Part shown: one piece after another, positions 29,903-39,881 of the stretch
Numbering within the stretch: position 1 is the first letter of the stretch
Layout of the letters: every line of letters begins with the position of its first letter
NCBI RefSeq assembly: GCF_016808095.1
Contig: NC_068979.1
Location: 29,469,960-29,533,959, forward strand
Length of the DNA stretch: 64,000 bases
From: Vigna angularis
Taxonomy: Eukaryota; Streptophyta; Magnoliopsida; Fabales; Fabaceae
Reading direction: 5' to 3'
Made by a program: the position numbers and the translations under genes
The notes under the pieces: model-generated
The model's input: only the letters and a program-made list of their open reading frames with translations
The model's database searches: none
Told to the model about the DNA's origin: nothing

Positions 29903-30315
29903 AAGTGTGCGAGTGAGGACAAAGCACACTGGAAAGCCTGGTGGTGATCTGTGGGGGCAGTCGACGGTCCCTGTGAGTTGCCGGGATGTTACACCAGGCG
30001 CGCCCTATGTCAGCATTGTCACGCCCGGCGCCGCCTAGGTCAGTAGGCGCCCGGCGTGACTCTCTGCAGCAGCTTGGGTTCTTCATCTTTTCAGTTACTC
30101 TTCTCTCTTTTCTTGGGTTTTGGCAATGTTCTTTGGTGAGTATCTTCTCCCAGCTTCTTTGAATGGGGATTAGCCAACAAATGGGCTAATTACAACTTAT
30201 AATGTAATCACTTACAAATACAAGAAATTGAGTTAAACAAGACTAAAAGTAAAGGAAGAGTTGACAAATTCCATCAATTTGATGTTGGATAATGAAGTAA
30301 AATTGGTCATTATCA

Positions 30316-30330
30316 ACTCCCCCAAACTTA
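30316..30330 (-). other. Polypurine tract of the gypsy element
   Basis: On the minus strand TAAGTTTGGGGGAGT directly precedes the 3' LTR start TGATAATG. This is the expected site for plus-strand priming and fixes the orientation of the element. Confidence 0.85.
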
Positions 30331-31552
30331 GAACCTTGCTTGTCCTCAAGCAAAAGGTAAACTATTCTAGAATACAATCATTCAAATGCATTGGTTTCAA
30401 ATTTCAGATATCCTTTAAGTTCAAGAAGTGAAAATCCTGCGTTAGCATCTAATAGAAAGAACATAATGGATATATACAGCTGTCATCAATCAAGCACAAC
30501 AGAGGTGTTCACCTATCAACAATTATGGTCACAATGCAAAGGGTGCAAAAGAAATCAACAAACATGACAGAGTGTTTCACTTGATGTATGGAATCAATCC
30601 TCACCTGGAAAGTGTTTCACTCTAATGCACTGGTGTATAAGGATGTATAAAGCTCACTCTGCAGTCATAATATCACACAATTTAACTTTGCCTTTCGTTT
30701 CAATCAAATCAAACATATCACAAGCAAGTTGATAACACAAGGACTTTGTTTGGCTTGTATTGTGGTTGGGCTAAGAAAGAATCATGGTTTTTCTGGAATT
30801 CAAAGGATCTTGAGCTGAGAGATTAAGTAATTCACTTCATGCATATAAACTTCTCTTTTTGCTCTTCATGTACTATAACCAATTTCAAACTTATACCCAA
30901 CTGTTTTTCATTAAGCTCTTTTCTAATTCTCTTTTTCTTACTTTTCCATCTTTGTCTTTTTCTCAATACACCATATTTTCCCCCCAAACTTGGACTATTC
31001 TCCTGTAATGTAGATGCATGTTCTATTCAGCTCAAGGTAGAAAAGTTCAGGGAATTTTCAATAAGCTTAAGGTACAAAGAGGAAAGATCTTTTTACATTT
31101 TGTGGTTGAATGGCTAAAGTATATGTAAGGTGAGAAAAGAATGCCTTGATCAAATTCAACAACAAGTAGATAGTTCGAATTTTAGAAACTCAGGCAAAGT
31201 CAATTGTGATCTAGCATGACAGCAATCACACAGCAAAAAATATGAGGCACTAAATCTCATCCTGTTGATTAAGATTCCATACTCTGCTAAACACAATGTC
31301 ATGAATTTTGATTGCAATCGACTCCCCAAGCATTAGCATAACTCAGTGAACACATCAACTATCAATGCTCAATCAAATAAGCTATTTCCACACGTTCAAT
31401 CACATATAGAAAGCATAACAAGCAGATTTCCACACATCAACTCATACTGTCAAACCAAATGCATAAGAGATGTTTATGTTCAAATTTAAAGTACCTAAAA
31501 GTAAAATAACGACTCCTGCTGTGATGGCCATCAGTCAGTCTGAGTCCTCGTC

Positions 31553-31860
31553 CTAGTCTACCTCGTCATCATCATCATCCTCATCCATAGCAGCAGTGCC
31601 AGCCTGAGGTCTACCCCCCCCAGCAGGAAAGGACTGGTCCCCAGGCCAAGCAACGAAGGTGTTGTATTGCTCCGATGTCATGAAACCTGGATGGGATGCT
31701 GCATAAACATGCCTCATCATCTCTGCATGCGCCTGGCCAATCCGATTTACCGCCTCCAGCTTTGATTCAATCAGTGCAAGTCTCATGTCCATCATCTGGT
31801 AAGGATCGGACGGAGGTGCTCGTGGTGGTGGCTAAAGACGTCTGGGGATAGGACGCTGTC
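31553..31860 (-). pseudogene. Acidic C-terminal relic in the env-like position of the gypsy element
   Basis: A frame of 80 codons (31795-31553) ends in MDEDDDDDEVD and contains MMDMRLALIESKLEAVNRIG. Upstream in the same frame, Pro/Arg-rich codons (PPPRAPPSDPYQ, QRPIPRR) are broken by a TAG. It lies between gag-protease and the 3' LTR, where Athila-type elements carry an additional, env-like ORF. The acidic tail resembles that of plant proteins annotated as 'putative plant transposon protein', but that match is from memory and uncertain. It looks like the remaining end of a deleted ORF. Confidence 0.45.
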
Positions 31861-31970
31861 AAACTCAGATGGCATCACAGTTCAGTCAAAAATTCACAAG
31901 AAAACAAAGAAACAAAACACAAAAGCTGCAGGACACACAAAAATGAACATCAAAGCTGGGCAGGGAAAGT

Positions 31971-32699
31971 TGCGCCGGGCGCCGCCTCAGTCAGACGGCG
32001 CCTGGCGCGACCTGCATACATGGGATAAACCCAGATTCTGTATTCTAGCCCCTGTGCGTGTGTGTGTGTGTGCTCAAGCAGGTCAATAATGGCACGAAAT
32101 TTAAACAAAACAGCAGTACTAACAAACCACACGAATTGAATTGAAATAAACAATCCTAGGTCAAAATCAAACCATGTAAATGATGAACAACCAAGGCTAA
32201 GCATTGTGAAGGAATTTACAATTAAGAGAATGAAAAACCTACTTGATGTGCAGAGAATGTGATTAGCTTGGTGTGAGGGTTTTTTGAATTGGGAGAGTGC
32301 TTGGGTGGAGATGGACCAAGAGTGAGTAAAGAAAGAATGAAGGGGTTCAAACGGTGGTGGCAGCAGCAATGTGGTGTGTGGGCTGGAAATTTGTGAGAAG
32401 GAAGTTGATTTAGGTGAATTGGAGTGGAGAAGAGTGAAAAACTTGAGTTGGAGATAAAGGGGAGTGCGTGAGAATGTGCGTGAGTGAGTGGGAATGGGTT
32501 TAGGGTTAGGTTATTTGAATTGGGCCACTCAACTGTGCACTCAGAAAATTAGCTGCAGAAGTTGCGCCCGGCGCCTCATGGGTCATGCGGCGCCCGGCGT
32601 GGTGTTGTGACCCAGCCAAATGCAGAATCAGAGAAGGAATGGTCAGGCTGGACGAGCTGGCGCCAGGCGCCCTCTAGTGTAGGAGGCGCCGGGCGTGAG
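31971..32699. repeat. Three GC-rich inverted repeats (GCGCCCGGCGCC type) in the gypsy interior
   Basis: At 31971-32010, 32561-32602 and 32657-32699, near-complementary arms of the form GCGCC(C/A/G)GGCGCC are separated by 8-14 bases. The same motif occurs twice in each gypsy LTR (36887-36924 and 36939-36979 in the intact copy). TGCAGAA or CTGCAG lies next to most copies. Each could fold into a strong hairpin. Confidence 0.75.
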
Positions 32700-33215
32700 T
32701 TTCTGCAGAATTATGCAGAAACTGATTTCCAAGCTACCTAACTCGGGTTTTTGTGAATTTGAACTTCAAATCACTTGAGATGCTCCAGAATCTTATATTA
32801 TTATTAAACAAACTTGTTCAAAACCCAAGGAATTGAATTGGAGCACTCAAGTTGCAAATTGAAGTCATTCTTTCAAAGTTTTGAAATTCCACAAGTTAGG
32901 CAACATTTTTGGCTATTGGCTTAAGAAAGGCACTTTGAAAACATGTTAAAACAGCCCAGAAAATAGCCAAAACAGTTTCACATCTCTAATTCACATCAAT
33001 ACACTATATCCTTCAACAATCTAACAATCAACTCAAAAATTCACCTTGGTTGTTCTTCACACAAGCATGGTTCAAAACAAAGACAACACACTACACATTA
33101 AAACATACAATCAAACAACACTCAAAAATTAAAAACAAACAAGAGAAAAGGTTAGAAAGCTGGGTTGCCTCCCAGTAAGCGCTTGTTTAACGTCATTAGC
33201 TTGACACCATTAAGC

Positions 33216-35831
33216 TCAAGTTTGATTTTTGATGTTGGAATGCTTCTTCTTGTCATGACACCAACATCCTCTCAGCAATTTCCTAGTCACCACCTTGACT
33301 CTCCTAGAATATGGAGCCTCTATCTCAAGCACTCCATTTATCTTTATGTTCTTGATGACCCATAACCTGTTCTTGAATCTCACTGGTTTGCCAGGTTTGG
33401 GCTCATCGCTTTCCATCACAGGGTTTTGGTGAGCTAGTTTCTCTTCCTTATCTTCTTCGTCTCCCTTCACTTTTGGAGAGAAGCAATTAAGGCTCCTCTT
33501 GACCAACTTGGCAGCTTGCTCTGTTAGACTAGTAACTAATAGGAGTTCATCTGTAGCTTTAAGACTAGTCTCTTTGTCTTGATTTTGCTGCCCAGCTTCA
33601 AAGACATTGAATGTTACCTCTCTATCTTGGTCCTTTAATTTCAATATTCCCTCTTCCATATGAATGACAACCTTGGCTGTCTTCATGAAAGGTCTTCCAA
33701 GGATGAGTGGTATCTCTGCATCTTCCTCCATGTCCATAACTACAAAGTCCACCGGAAATTGGAGCTCATCTATTTTGACTATCACATCTTCAACTACACC
33801 AAATGGACATTTGATAGATCTATCCGCCAATTGAAGCATCATTCTTGTTGGCTTGACTTCAAGGCCATCAATATTTTTAAGCATGGATAGGGGCATCAAA
33901 TTGATGCTAGCCCCTAAATCAATAAGAGCTTTCCCTATATCATAGTTTCCAATGGTGCATGGAATAGTGAAACTCCCCGGATCTTTAAATTTTGGAGGAA
34001 GAGTCTTCTGCATGATGGCACTGCAATTTCCTTGTACTTCAATTGTTTCCTCATATAAATACTTCTTCTTGCTGAGGATTTGCTTCATGTACTTCGCATA
34101 AGCAGGAATTTGTTGCAGTGCTTCGGTCAAGGGCATGGTAACTTCAAGCTGATTGAAAATTTGCTTGAATCGAGCCAATTGTTTCTCCTTCTCTTTATTA
34201 GAGGGTATTTTAGGATAAGGAAGGTGTTTTGCTATCTCTTTCTCTTTTTGGTTTTTCTCTTTTTCACTTTTTTTATTTTCTTCTTCTCTTCCAACAATCT
34301 CTTCTTCTTCTTCATTTTCTTTCTGATCTTCTTCTTCTGGCTTTTCTTCTTCTTCTTCTTTTCTTCCAACCTCTTTCCCACTTCTTGTGAATATTACATT
34401 ACACTCCTCCTTCGGGTTGGCTTGAGTATTTGCAGTAAAATGTCCACCCTGTTGGTTTGCTAATTGCTTAGCCAATTGACCAACTTGCACTTCCAGATTC
34501 TTTATAGATGCATCAGTGTTTTTCTGGTTTTGGATGGACTGCTGTATGAACATTTGCAAGGTATCTTCTAGCTTTGAAGTCCGATCATTTTGAGGTTGAT
34601 AATGCTGGGCAGGATAATACGGATTTTTACTGCTAGAAGCTTCTTGATTTTGTCTCCACCCTTGATTGGAAGGATTAGGGAAATGATTGTTGAAGAAGTG
34701 GTGCCGTCCTTGATTTCCCATATAATTGACTTCTTCAGGTTGGGACGTACTAGGACTTTGACAATGGCCGTTGGGGTGGTTATCTCCACAGAAATCACAT
34801 CTCATTACTTGATGATGTGGTTGAGGTTGAGCTTGCATTGCTTGTAACTGCTGAGGTAGTTTGGCCATATGTTGAGTTAAGAGTTCCATTTGTTGAGCCA
34901 GAAGCTTATTCTGTGCAAGTAAAGCATCCTGGGCACTCAGTTCATACACTCCTCTCCTCTGTGCTGGAATTCTCCCATGTTGGCTCCTCAAATCAGTGGA
35001 AGCCATATTTTCTATCACAGCAATGGCTTCATCAGCAGTCTTAAAAAGTACTGAACCACCAAAGGATGCGTCTAGTATCATCTTAGTATGAGGTTGCAAA
35101 CCATTACAAAAAGTTTGCACTTGCATTTCTAGACTGAATCCATGGCTGGGACACTTTCTCAGTAAGGATTTAAATCTTTCCCAGGTTTCACAAAGTGGTT
35201 CATCTACTCCTTGTACGAAGGTAGCAATGGCAACCTTCACCTCTGTGCTCTTTGATGGAGGAAAGAAGCGTGCTAAAAATTTGTATTCCACATCCTCCCA
35301 GCTCGTAAGACTTTGATTAGGCTGTGACTGGAGCCAAGCCTTTGCTTTGCCATTTAGTGAGAATGGGAAGAGTCTCATGTACAATGCTTCTTCATCCTCC
35401 CCTTGTACACCCATAGTGCCACACAACTCATAGAAGGTGACCAAATGCGCATGAGGGTCTTCATTGTCCAGGCCAGAAAATTGGTTTGAACTGATGAGCT
35501 GGAGTAGAACAGGCTTCATTTCTGCCAGCTTGTCACTCATAGTGGGCCTCACAATGCTTGAGAAATTCCTCGGGCTTGTGTAGGTTATTGAGTCCCCTAT
35601 GGTTCTCCTTGGAGGTGGTCCTGCGCCAGCCATCCCGTTCACAGACGAAGAATCAAACGATTCTATGACTTGATTGTTGAAAGGAAATGAAGATTGCGGG
35701 GCAGCTTGTTGACTTAGAGCTCGCTGTCTCCTGGTGTCACTATTGTTTCTACGAGCTGTTTTCTCGATCTCAGGATCCACAAGGAGTGGTTCAGATGACA
35801 CAGTCCTCCTTGTACGGATGTTTCCCTGCAT
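33216..35831 (-). CDS. Retrotransposon Gag-protease polyprotein
   Basis: An uninterrupted 871-codon frame starts at an ATG about 160 bases inside the 5' LTR. The Retrotrans_gag domain covers about residues 95-270 (KAWLQSQPNQSLTSWEDVEY, FLARFFP, FCNGLQPHTK). A Cys/His knuckle follows (CDFCGDNHPNGHC, 345-357), then an acidic/Lys-rich linker (485-535). A retropepsin-like aspartic protease covers about 620-720 (ALIDLGAS at 635-642, ILGRPF near its end). The active site reads DLG, not DSG or DTG; I have seen the same triplet in related plant gypsy ORFs, and cannot say whether it is active. The frame ends just before a non-coding block (AAACAAGCGCTTACTGGGAG on the minus strand) like one that normally follows pol in such elements, so pol seems to be missing as a block. 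It packages RNA into virus-like particles in related elements. Confidence 0.88.
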   Translation of the reverse strand: MQGNIRTRRTVSSEPLLVDPEIEKTARRNNSDTRRQRALSQQAAPQSSFPFNNQVIESFDSSSVNGMAGAGPPPRRTIGDSITYTSPRNFSSIVRPTMSDKLAEMKPVLLQLISSNQFSGLDNEDPHAHLVTFYELCGTMGVQGEDEEALYMRLFPFSLNGKAKAWLQSQPNQSLTSWEDVEYKFLARFFPPSKSTEVKVAIATFVQGVDEPLCETWERFKSLLRKCPSHGFSLEMQVQTFCNGLQPHTKMILDASFGGSVLFKTADEAIAVIENMASTDLRSQHGRIPAQRRGVYELSAQDALLAQNKLLAQQMELLTQHMAKLPQQLQAMQAQPQPHHQVMRCDFCGDNHPNGHCQSPSTSQPEEVNYMGNQGRHHFFNNHFPNPSNQGWRQNQEASSSKNPYYPAQHYQPQNDRTSKLEDTLQMFIQQSIQNQKNTDASIKNLEVQVGQLAKQLANQQGGHFTANTQANPKEECNVIFTRSGKEVGRKEEEEEKPEEEDQKENEEEEEIVGREEENKKSEKEKNQKEKEIAKHLPYPKIPSNKEKEKQLARFKQIFNQLEVTMPLTEALQQIPAYAKYMKQILSKKKYLYEETIEVQGNCSAIMQKTLPPKFKDPGSFTIPCTIGNYDIGKALIDLGASINLMPLSMLKNIDGLEVKPTRMMLQLADRSIKCPFGVVEDVIVKIDELQFPVDFVVMDMEEDAEIPLILGRPFMKTAKVVIHMEEGILKLKDQDREVTFNVFEAGQQNQDKETSLKATDELLLVTSLTEQAAKLVKRSLNCFSPKVKGDEEDKEEKLAHQNPVMESDEPKPGKPVRFKNRLWVIKNIKINGVLEIEAPYSRRVKVVTRKLLRGCWCHDKKKHSNIKNQT

Positions 35832-35967
35832 ACACTAGAAAACAACCAAACTCGTGCCACAAGTCAGCCCAAAAATAAAGATAATAATTACAACAAAATA
35901 GAAAATTATACACAAAGATAAAGCCTAAATCGGTTAAAAATCACACAAAAGTCTAGTTTAACACGGG

Positions 35968-35985
35968 TCCCCGGCAACGGCGCCA
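35968..35985 (-). other. Primer-binding site of the gypsy element (tRNA-Asp)
   Basis: TGGCGCCGTTGCCGGGGA on the minus strand, six bases after the 5' LTR, matches the complement of the 3' end of plant tRNA-Asp. Athila-lineage elements typically use this tRNA. Confidence 0.88.
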
Positions 35986-35991
35986 AAAACT

Positions 35992-37236
35992 TGTTGAGAC
36001 TTTGGCAAGTGTACCAAATCGTTCAAGTAATAAAACCGGTAAGACCGGATATCGTTTCCCAAGAGACTCGTGTCCTAGACAATCGTATAATATCTAACTA
36101 ATTTAGACTAAAGAATGATTCCATGTTTTTGGGATTTTCATGCAATTAAATTAAAGATAAAACATAAAGGGTAAAAGTGATCTTTGATAATGCAAACACT
36201 TAAGAAATGAAAGATTAGAAATGATATGGAATGGTATTGTTGGGGATATGATTTCACCTACTTCACTCTTATGCATAGATAAACACTTCCTCTTTATTAA
36301 TTATGCCAATGTCAATCTACTAAATTACTCAAACCCAATCCCTTGGTAGAAAGAGCCTAGACTTACTTCTTAAACTCCAATCCCTTGGAAAATCTAACAA
36401 GTTCATCCGCTTTAAGAATTGAGATTCAAGACAACCAAAGGTCCATGTTCTATCCCTAGATACACTTTTCTTTAGGTATTTAAACCAGTTCTAGATTCAC
36501 CCAATATTTCCCAATATCAAGCAAACCCTAAAATCATGAAATGGTTGAATCAATCATACAAGCTTTAAGCAAAGGAATTAAACACTAACAATTAATCAAA
36601 GAGGCATATAATCATTCAAAACAACTGTAATTTACATAAGAGATCCGTGATTACATCAATCCCCAACAATAATGAAACTAGCTCTCCATGAATGGAGAGC
36701 TTGATCTTACAACAAAGGTGGAAATGGAAGAAGGAGGAGGACCCAAGGATGAAGAAGGGCTGTTCCCACAGCTCCTAGCTCGCCTCTGGACGCTCCAATT
36801 GAGAGAAATCGTGTCTGGGCTGCCAAAGATCGTAACCCCTTCGCGTTCCAGAACTAAATAAGCCGTTTCTGCCACATCAGCAAAAGTCGCGCCCGGCGGC
36901 CCGATAGACAGGCGCCAGGCGCGCCCTATGTCAGCATTGTCACGCCCGGCGCCGCCTAGGTCAGTAGGCGCCCGGCGTGACTCTCTGCAGCAGCTTGGGT
37001 TCTTCATCTTTTCAGTTACTCTTCTCTCTTTTCTTGGGTTTTGGCAATGTTCTTTGGTGAGTATCTTCTCCCAGCTTCTTTGAATGGGGATTAGCCAACA
37101 AATGGGCTAATTACAACTTATAATGTAATCACTTACAAATACAAGAAATTGAGTTAAACAAGACTAAAAGTAAAGGAAGAGTTGACAAATTCCATCAATT
37201 TGATGTTGGATAATGAAGTAAAATTGGTCATTATCA
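35992..37236 (-). repeat. 5' LTR of the gypsy element (1245 bp)
   Basis: This intact LTR is followed by GGTTT on its outer side. It lacks the Cassandra insertion, and its GGCGCCAGGCGCGCC sequence near 36911 shows the empty target site. Confidence 0.95.
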
Positions 37237-37379
37237 GGTTTCTTTTTTTTTTAGTTTTGAGAATGAAAATTATTAAAATACCCTTAACCTTAAAACTTAG
37301 AATCCATTATATATAAGGATATTTTTGTCTACTAAAATCCGGTACACATTGCTAAAACGTACCAACTGAAAAACAACCC

Positions 37380-37412
<33 letters not shown>

Positions 37413-37752
37413 TAAAGGGAAAAGTGTTAATATATTATTATTTTGGGAAAATATTTATTAATATGAGTGTTTCATGTGTAAAATATCAGAATGCTCACTT
37501 AAAATAATATTCTTGTCACACTTCAATTTTATTTTTCTGTTTAGACAGTCCAATCTTCAACTAATTGAGTTTATTAATAAATACGTTGTAAAAAATTCTA
37601 ACAATAATATGTTTACTTGTATTTATAGGTTTTTTTTTATATATTTTTAATTATAATTCACTTAATTACAATCTAATTTTGTTAAACTTTATCGTTGACA
37701 TGTTTAAATTTGATGTTTGATTAGTTGATTCTAGTAATTACCTATCCGCGGC

Positions 37753-37756
<4 letters not shown>

Positions 37757-37803
<47 letters not shown>
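37757..37803. repeat. (AT)n microsatellite
   Basis: About 23 AT units in non-coding DNA to the right of the MULE. Confidence 0.9.
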
Positions 37804-37804
<1 letters not shown>

Positions 37805-37809
<5 letters not shown>

Positions 37810-38390
37810 AGATAAAGTTAAGTTTGTAGAAAAAATGGACAAGATAGAATGAGTGTCGTGGATTTGACTTTTTTTCTATCAAATAACAATTAATATTTAT
37901 TGATAAAAAAAAGAAAAAAAATATATATTTTATTATCATCAAGTAATCTAATATTTTAGAAAGTTGATCAATTAGTCAGTATAAATAAAAGAAATAAAGA
38001 TTATTATTATATTTTGATAAAAAAAACATTTAAAGCTTATCAATTATTTCTTGTACTAGCGTGAAAAATGATTAAATATTAGATATAATTTGTTTTGTAA
38101 ATCAATTTTCTTGTTTGGCATGTTTGATAAAAATTGAAAGATGAATAAGCATACAAATATTTTTTTTATTTTAAAAACTTAAACATGAATAACAAATCAA
38201 CCTTGATTTGGAGATTCCATTTTCCTATTATTGGATATTGAAGTTGAATATACTAATTCAGTATTTAATGATTTTTTTAATCTTAAAGTTATAATTAAAA
38301 TTAGGTATAAAATATTGATCAAATAATTAATTACATACATTGTAATTAAATATATTTTTTATATACTAACTTTAAAGAGAATATTTATAC

Positions 38391-38451
<61 letters not shown>

Positions 38452-39880
38452 TCATTTTAAAAAATTTTACTCACTTATAAGTGATGGAAGAGGATTTTAT
38501 ATGTAGATCTTCATTTAGAATTCGTTATCCTTGTCAAATCTTATCATTAAAGAGTTCATGATTCCTTAAAAAAATTTAATTATTTTCATTTGATTCTTTA
38601 TCTAAATTATTTATATTATTTTAAAGTTCTTACATTAACCTAAACGTCAAAAAAAAAGTTTTACATATGAATTTCCATTTCATCTTCGTAAAAAGAGTAT
38701 TTCATGTATAAATTTCCATTTGATCTTCGACCTTCTAGACGAATTTCATTGCAAAAGTGTCCACAGATTTATAAGGAAATAGTTTCCTAAAATACTAAAA
38801 TAATACAATTTAAATTCTTCAACACAAAACTAGATATTTAGAACGGTTGCTATTATCAAAATCTTCCAAAGTGCTCACAACACTTGCTCCTGATGTGTCC
38901 AAAACCTTTTTTTTCTTTAAAATTCTCTTCAATTTTCTAGTCATTGAAGGGACTTGATTATTTAAAGATCGGCTTTGTTTTAAATAAAGAGTAAATTTGT
39001 TTCCATAGTTTGTAAGTTTGACTCTTAATTGATTATGTCAATAATAAATACGATTGTATACGTGTGCAAAATATTTTTTATAAGCAGTTATATAGAAAGT
39101 CAACTCATTATATTAAATACTAAAAATATATTAAGTATTTCTATTTACAAAATAATGAGGAGATAAATTAATTTTACCATTTCATATGCATTTATGATTT
39201 AAAAATTATAAGGTATTGTGGTAATGGAATAAAAGTTAAGGCTGTAACAACCCTGGAAATGAGAACAAACTTTTCTGTTTGGCCCTTATTGCATTTGATT
39301 ACTAAAAGTATGTCAGAACAGATTGAGCTCTACAAAAACCATTAATCAAATAATCATATTTCCATTGAAACAAGAAAAGAAATTCCAAACTTGTCAAATT
39401 TAGCCAAAAATTCACCAAAATTTTCGAAATTGTGAGCAATTCAAAACCCTTCCCTATTCTTCTTGATCAACAATTCCAAACACCAAATTATTTGAGTTAA
39501 AAATGAACAGTTGAAAGTTTTAATCAGAGGAATGCTTCTATAATTTACAGTGAGTAATAACATGCTTTACATCATACAATAGCATAATCAAATCCTGTTT
39601 CTGACGCTAACTGCAATGAAGTCCAAAGAAAGAAAACACAAGTCGAAGCACTTGTTCAGCATCTCTGGCTTCTTGCATCCAATATACTGCTAAATTTAAA
39701 AATCCAAAAGCCAACCAAAAACCATGACAGTTCAAGGAAGTTTAAGAAGTACAAGGTGTAGTAGTATAACTCCAACTATAGACACTATAAAGTGTAAAAA
39801 CCAAGCCTATAAAAAGAGTTCCAAAGTTTGATGAAGTAAAAGAAAATAGACAGAAGCAGTGCTGCAAATGTAAATCAAAG
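37805..39880. other. AT-rich intergenic DNA, no gene seen
   Basis: It contains another (AT)n array at 38394-38446. Near 38660-38740 there is a short duplication (AAATTTCCATTT...ATCTTCG). The right end (about 39540-39881) is the 3' untranslated region of the TMK gene. Confidence 0.55.
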
Positions 39881-39881
39881 T

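Larger units (their letters stand above)
29082..29993 (+). mobile_element. Cassandra TRIM retrotransposon, complete
   Basis: Two 420-bp direct repeats (29082-29501 and 29574-29993) start TGTGACACCC and end GGGATGTTACA. They flank only 72 bases of interior, which begins with a methionyl-tRNA primer-binding site and ends with a purine-rich tract before the second LTR. The insertion duplicated CCAGG (29077-29081 and 29994-29998). Each LTR holds a 5S-rRNA-like segment, the defining mark of the Cassandra family. By eye the two LTRs differ at only two positions (A/C and C/T). It encodes no protein and depends on other retroelements. Confidence 0.93.
28154..30315 (-). repeat. 3' LTR of the gypsy element (2162 bp, contains Cassandra)
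   Basis: Because the element is in minus orientation, this left copy is its 3' LTR. It equals the 1245-bp right LTR plus 917 bases: the 912-bp Cassandra element and a 5-bp target duplication. Confidence 0.95.
28154..37236 (-). mobile_element. Ty3/gypsy retrotransposon, Athila-like, gag-protease only
   Basis: The element is flanked by GGTTT on both sides (28149-28153 and 37237-37241). LTRs are 28154-30315 and 35992-37236 with TG...CA ends; on the minus strand they read TGATAATGACC...CTCAACA. The longer left LTR carries a Cassandra insertion. On the minus strand a primer-binding site for tRNA-Asp follows the 5' LTR and a G-rich polypurine tract precedes the 3' LTR. The interior has one long gag-protease frame and no reverse transcriptase, RNase H or integrase: 30316-33215 shows only a short decayed ORF. 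By eye, the LTRs differ at two positions in about 1245 bases (C/T near 28947 and C/T near 29067), so insertion is recent. Movement would need enzymes from a relative. Confidence 0.92.
27144..37379. mobile_element. Mutator-like element (MULE), split by a nested retrotransposon
   Basis: The left terminal inverted repeat (27144-27379) begins GGGTTTGCTAACGCGTGT. Its complement is found in two pieces: 37379-37242 for the outer part and 28153 back to about 28073 for the inner part, because the gypsy element sits in the right arm. Shared segments include TTTTTCAGTTGGTAC and AAGGTTAAGGGTATTTTAAT, and the inner arms match through CCCCAAACCCTTACTCA. Without the gypsy insert the element is about 1.15 kb, with no transposase, so it is non-autonomous. 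The right end lacks about 18 bases present at the left end (GCTAACGCGTGTATGCC). Class assignment rests on the long inverted repeats and terminal motif. Confidence 0.72.

Noticed and set aside
29016..30086. Long minus-strand ORF of 356 codons with two near-identical halves
   Set aside because: It is the antisense reading of the two Cassandra LTRs and flanking gypsy LTR; the internal duplication is the LTR pair, not a protein repeat.
31950..32369. 139-codon minus-strand ORF in the gypsy interior
   Set aside because: No domain recognised, compositionally odd, and it crosses a GC hairpin and a (TG)n tract; likely chance.
34080..34463. Plus-strand ORF rich in Phe and Leu
   Set aside because: It is the antisense shadow of the Glu/Lys-rich linker of the Gag-protease frame.
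27144..37379. Single large autonomous transposon of 10 kb
   Set aside because: The 9.1-kb gypsy element inside has its own TSD and LTRs; without it the outer element is about 1.15 kb with no transposase.
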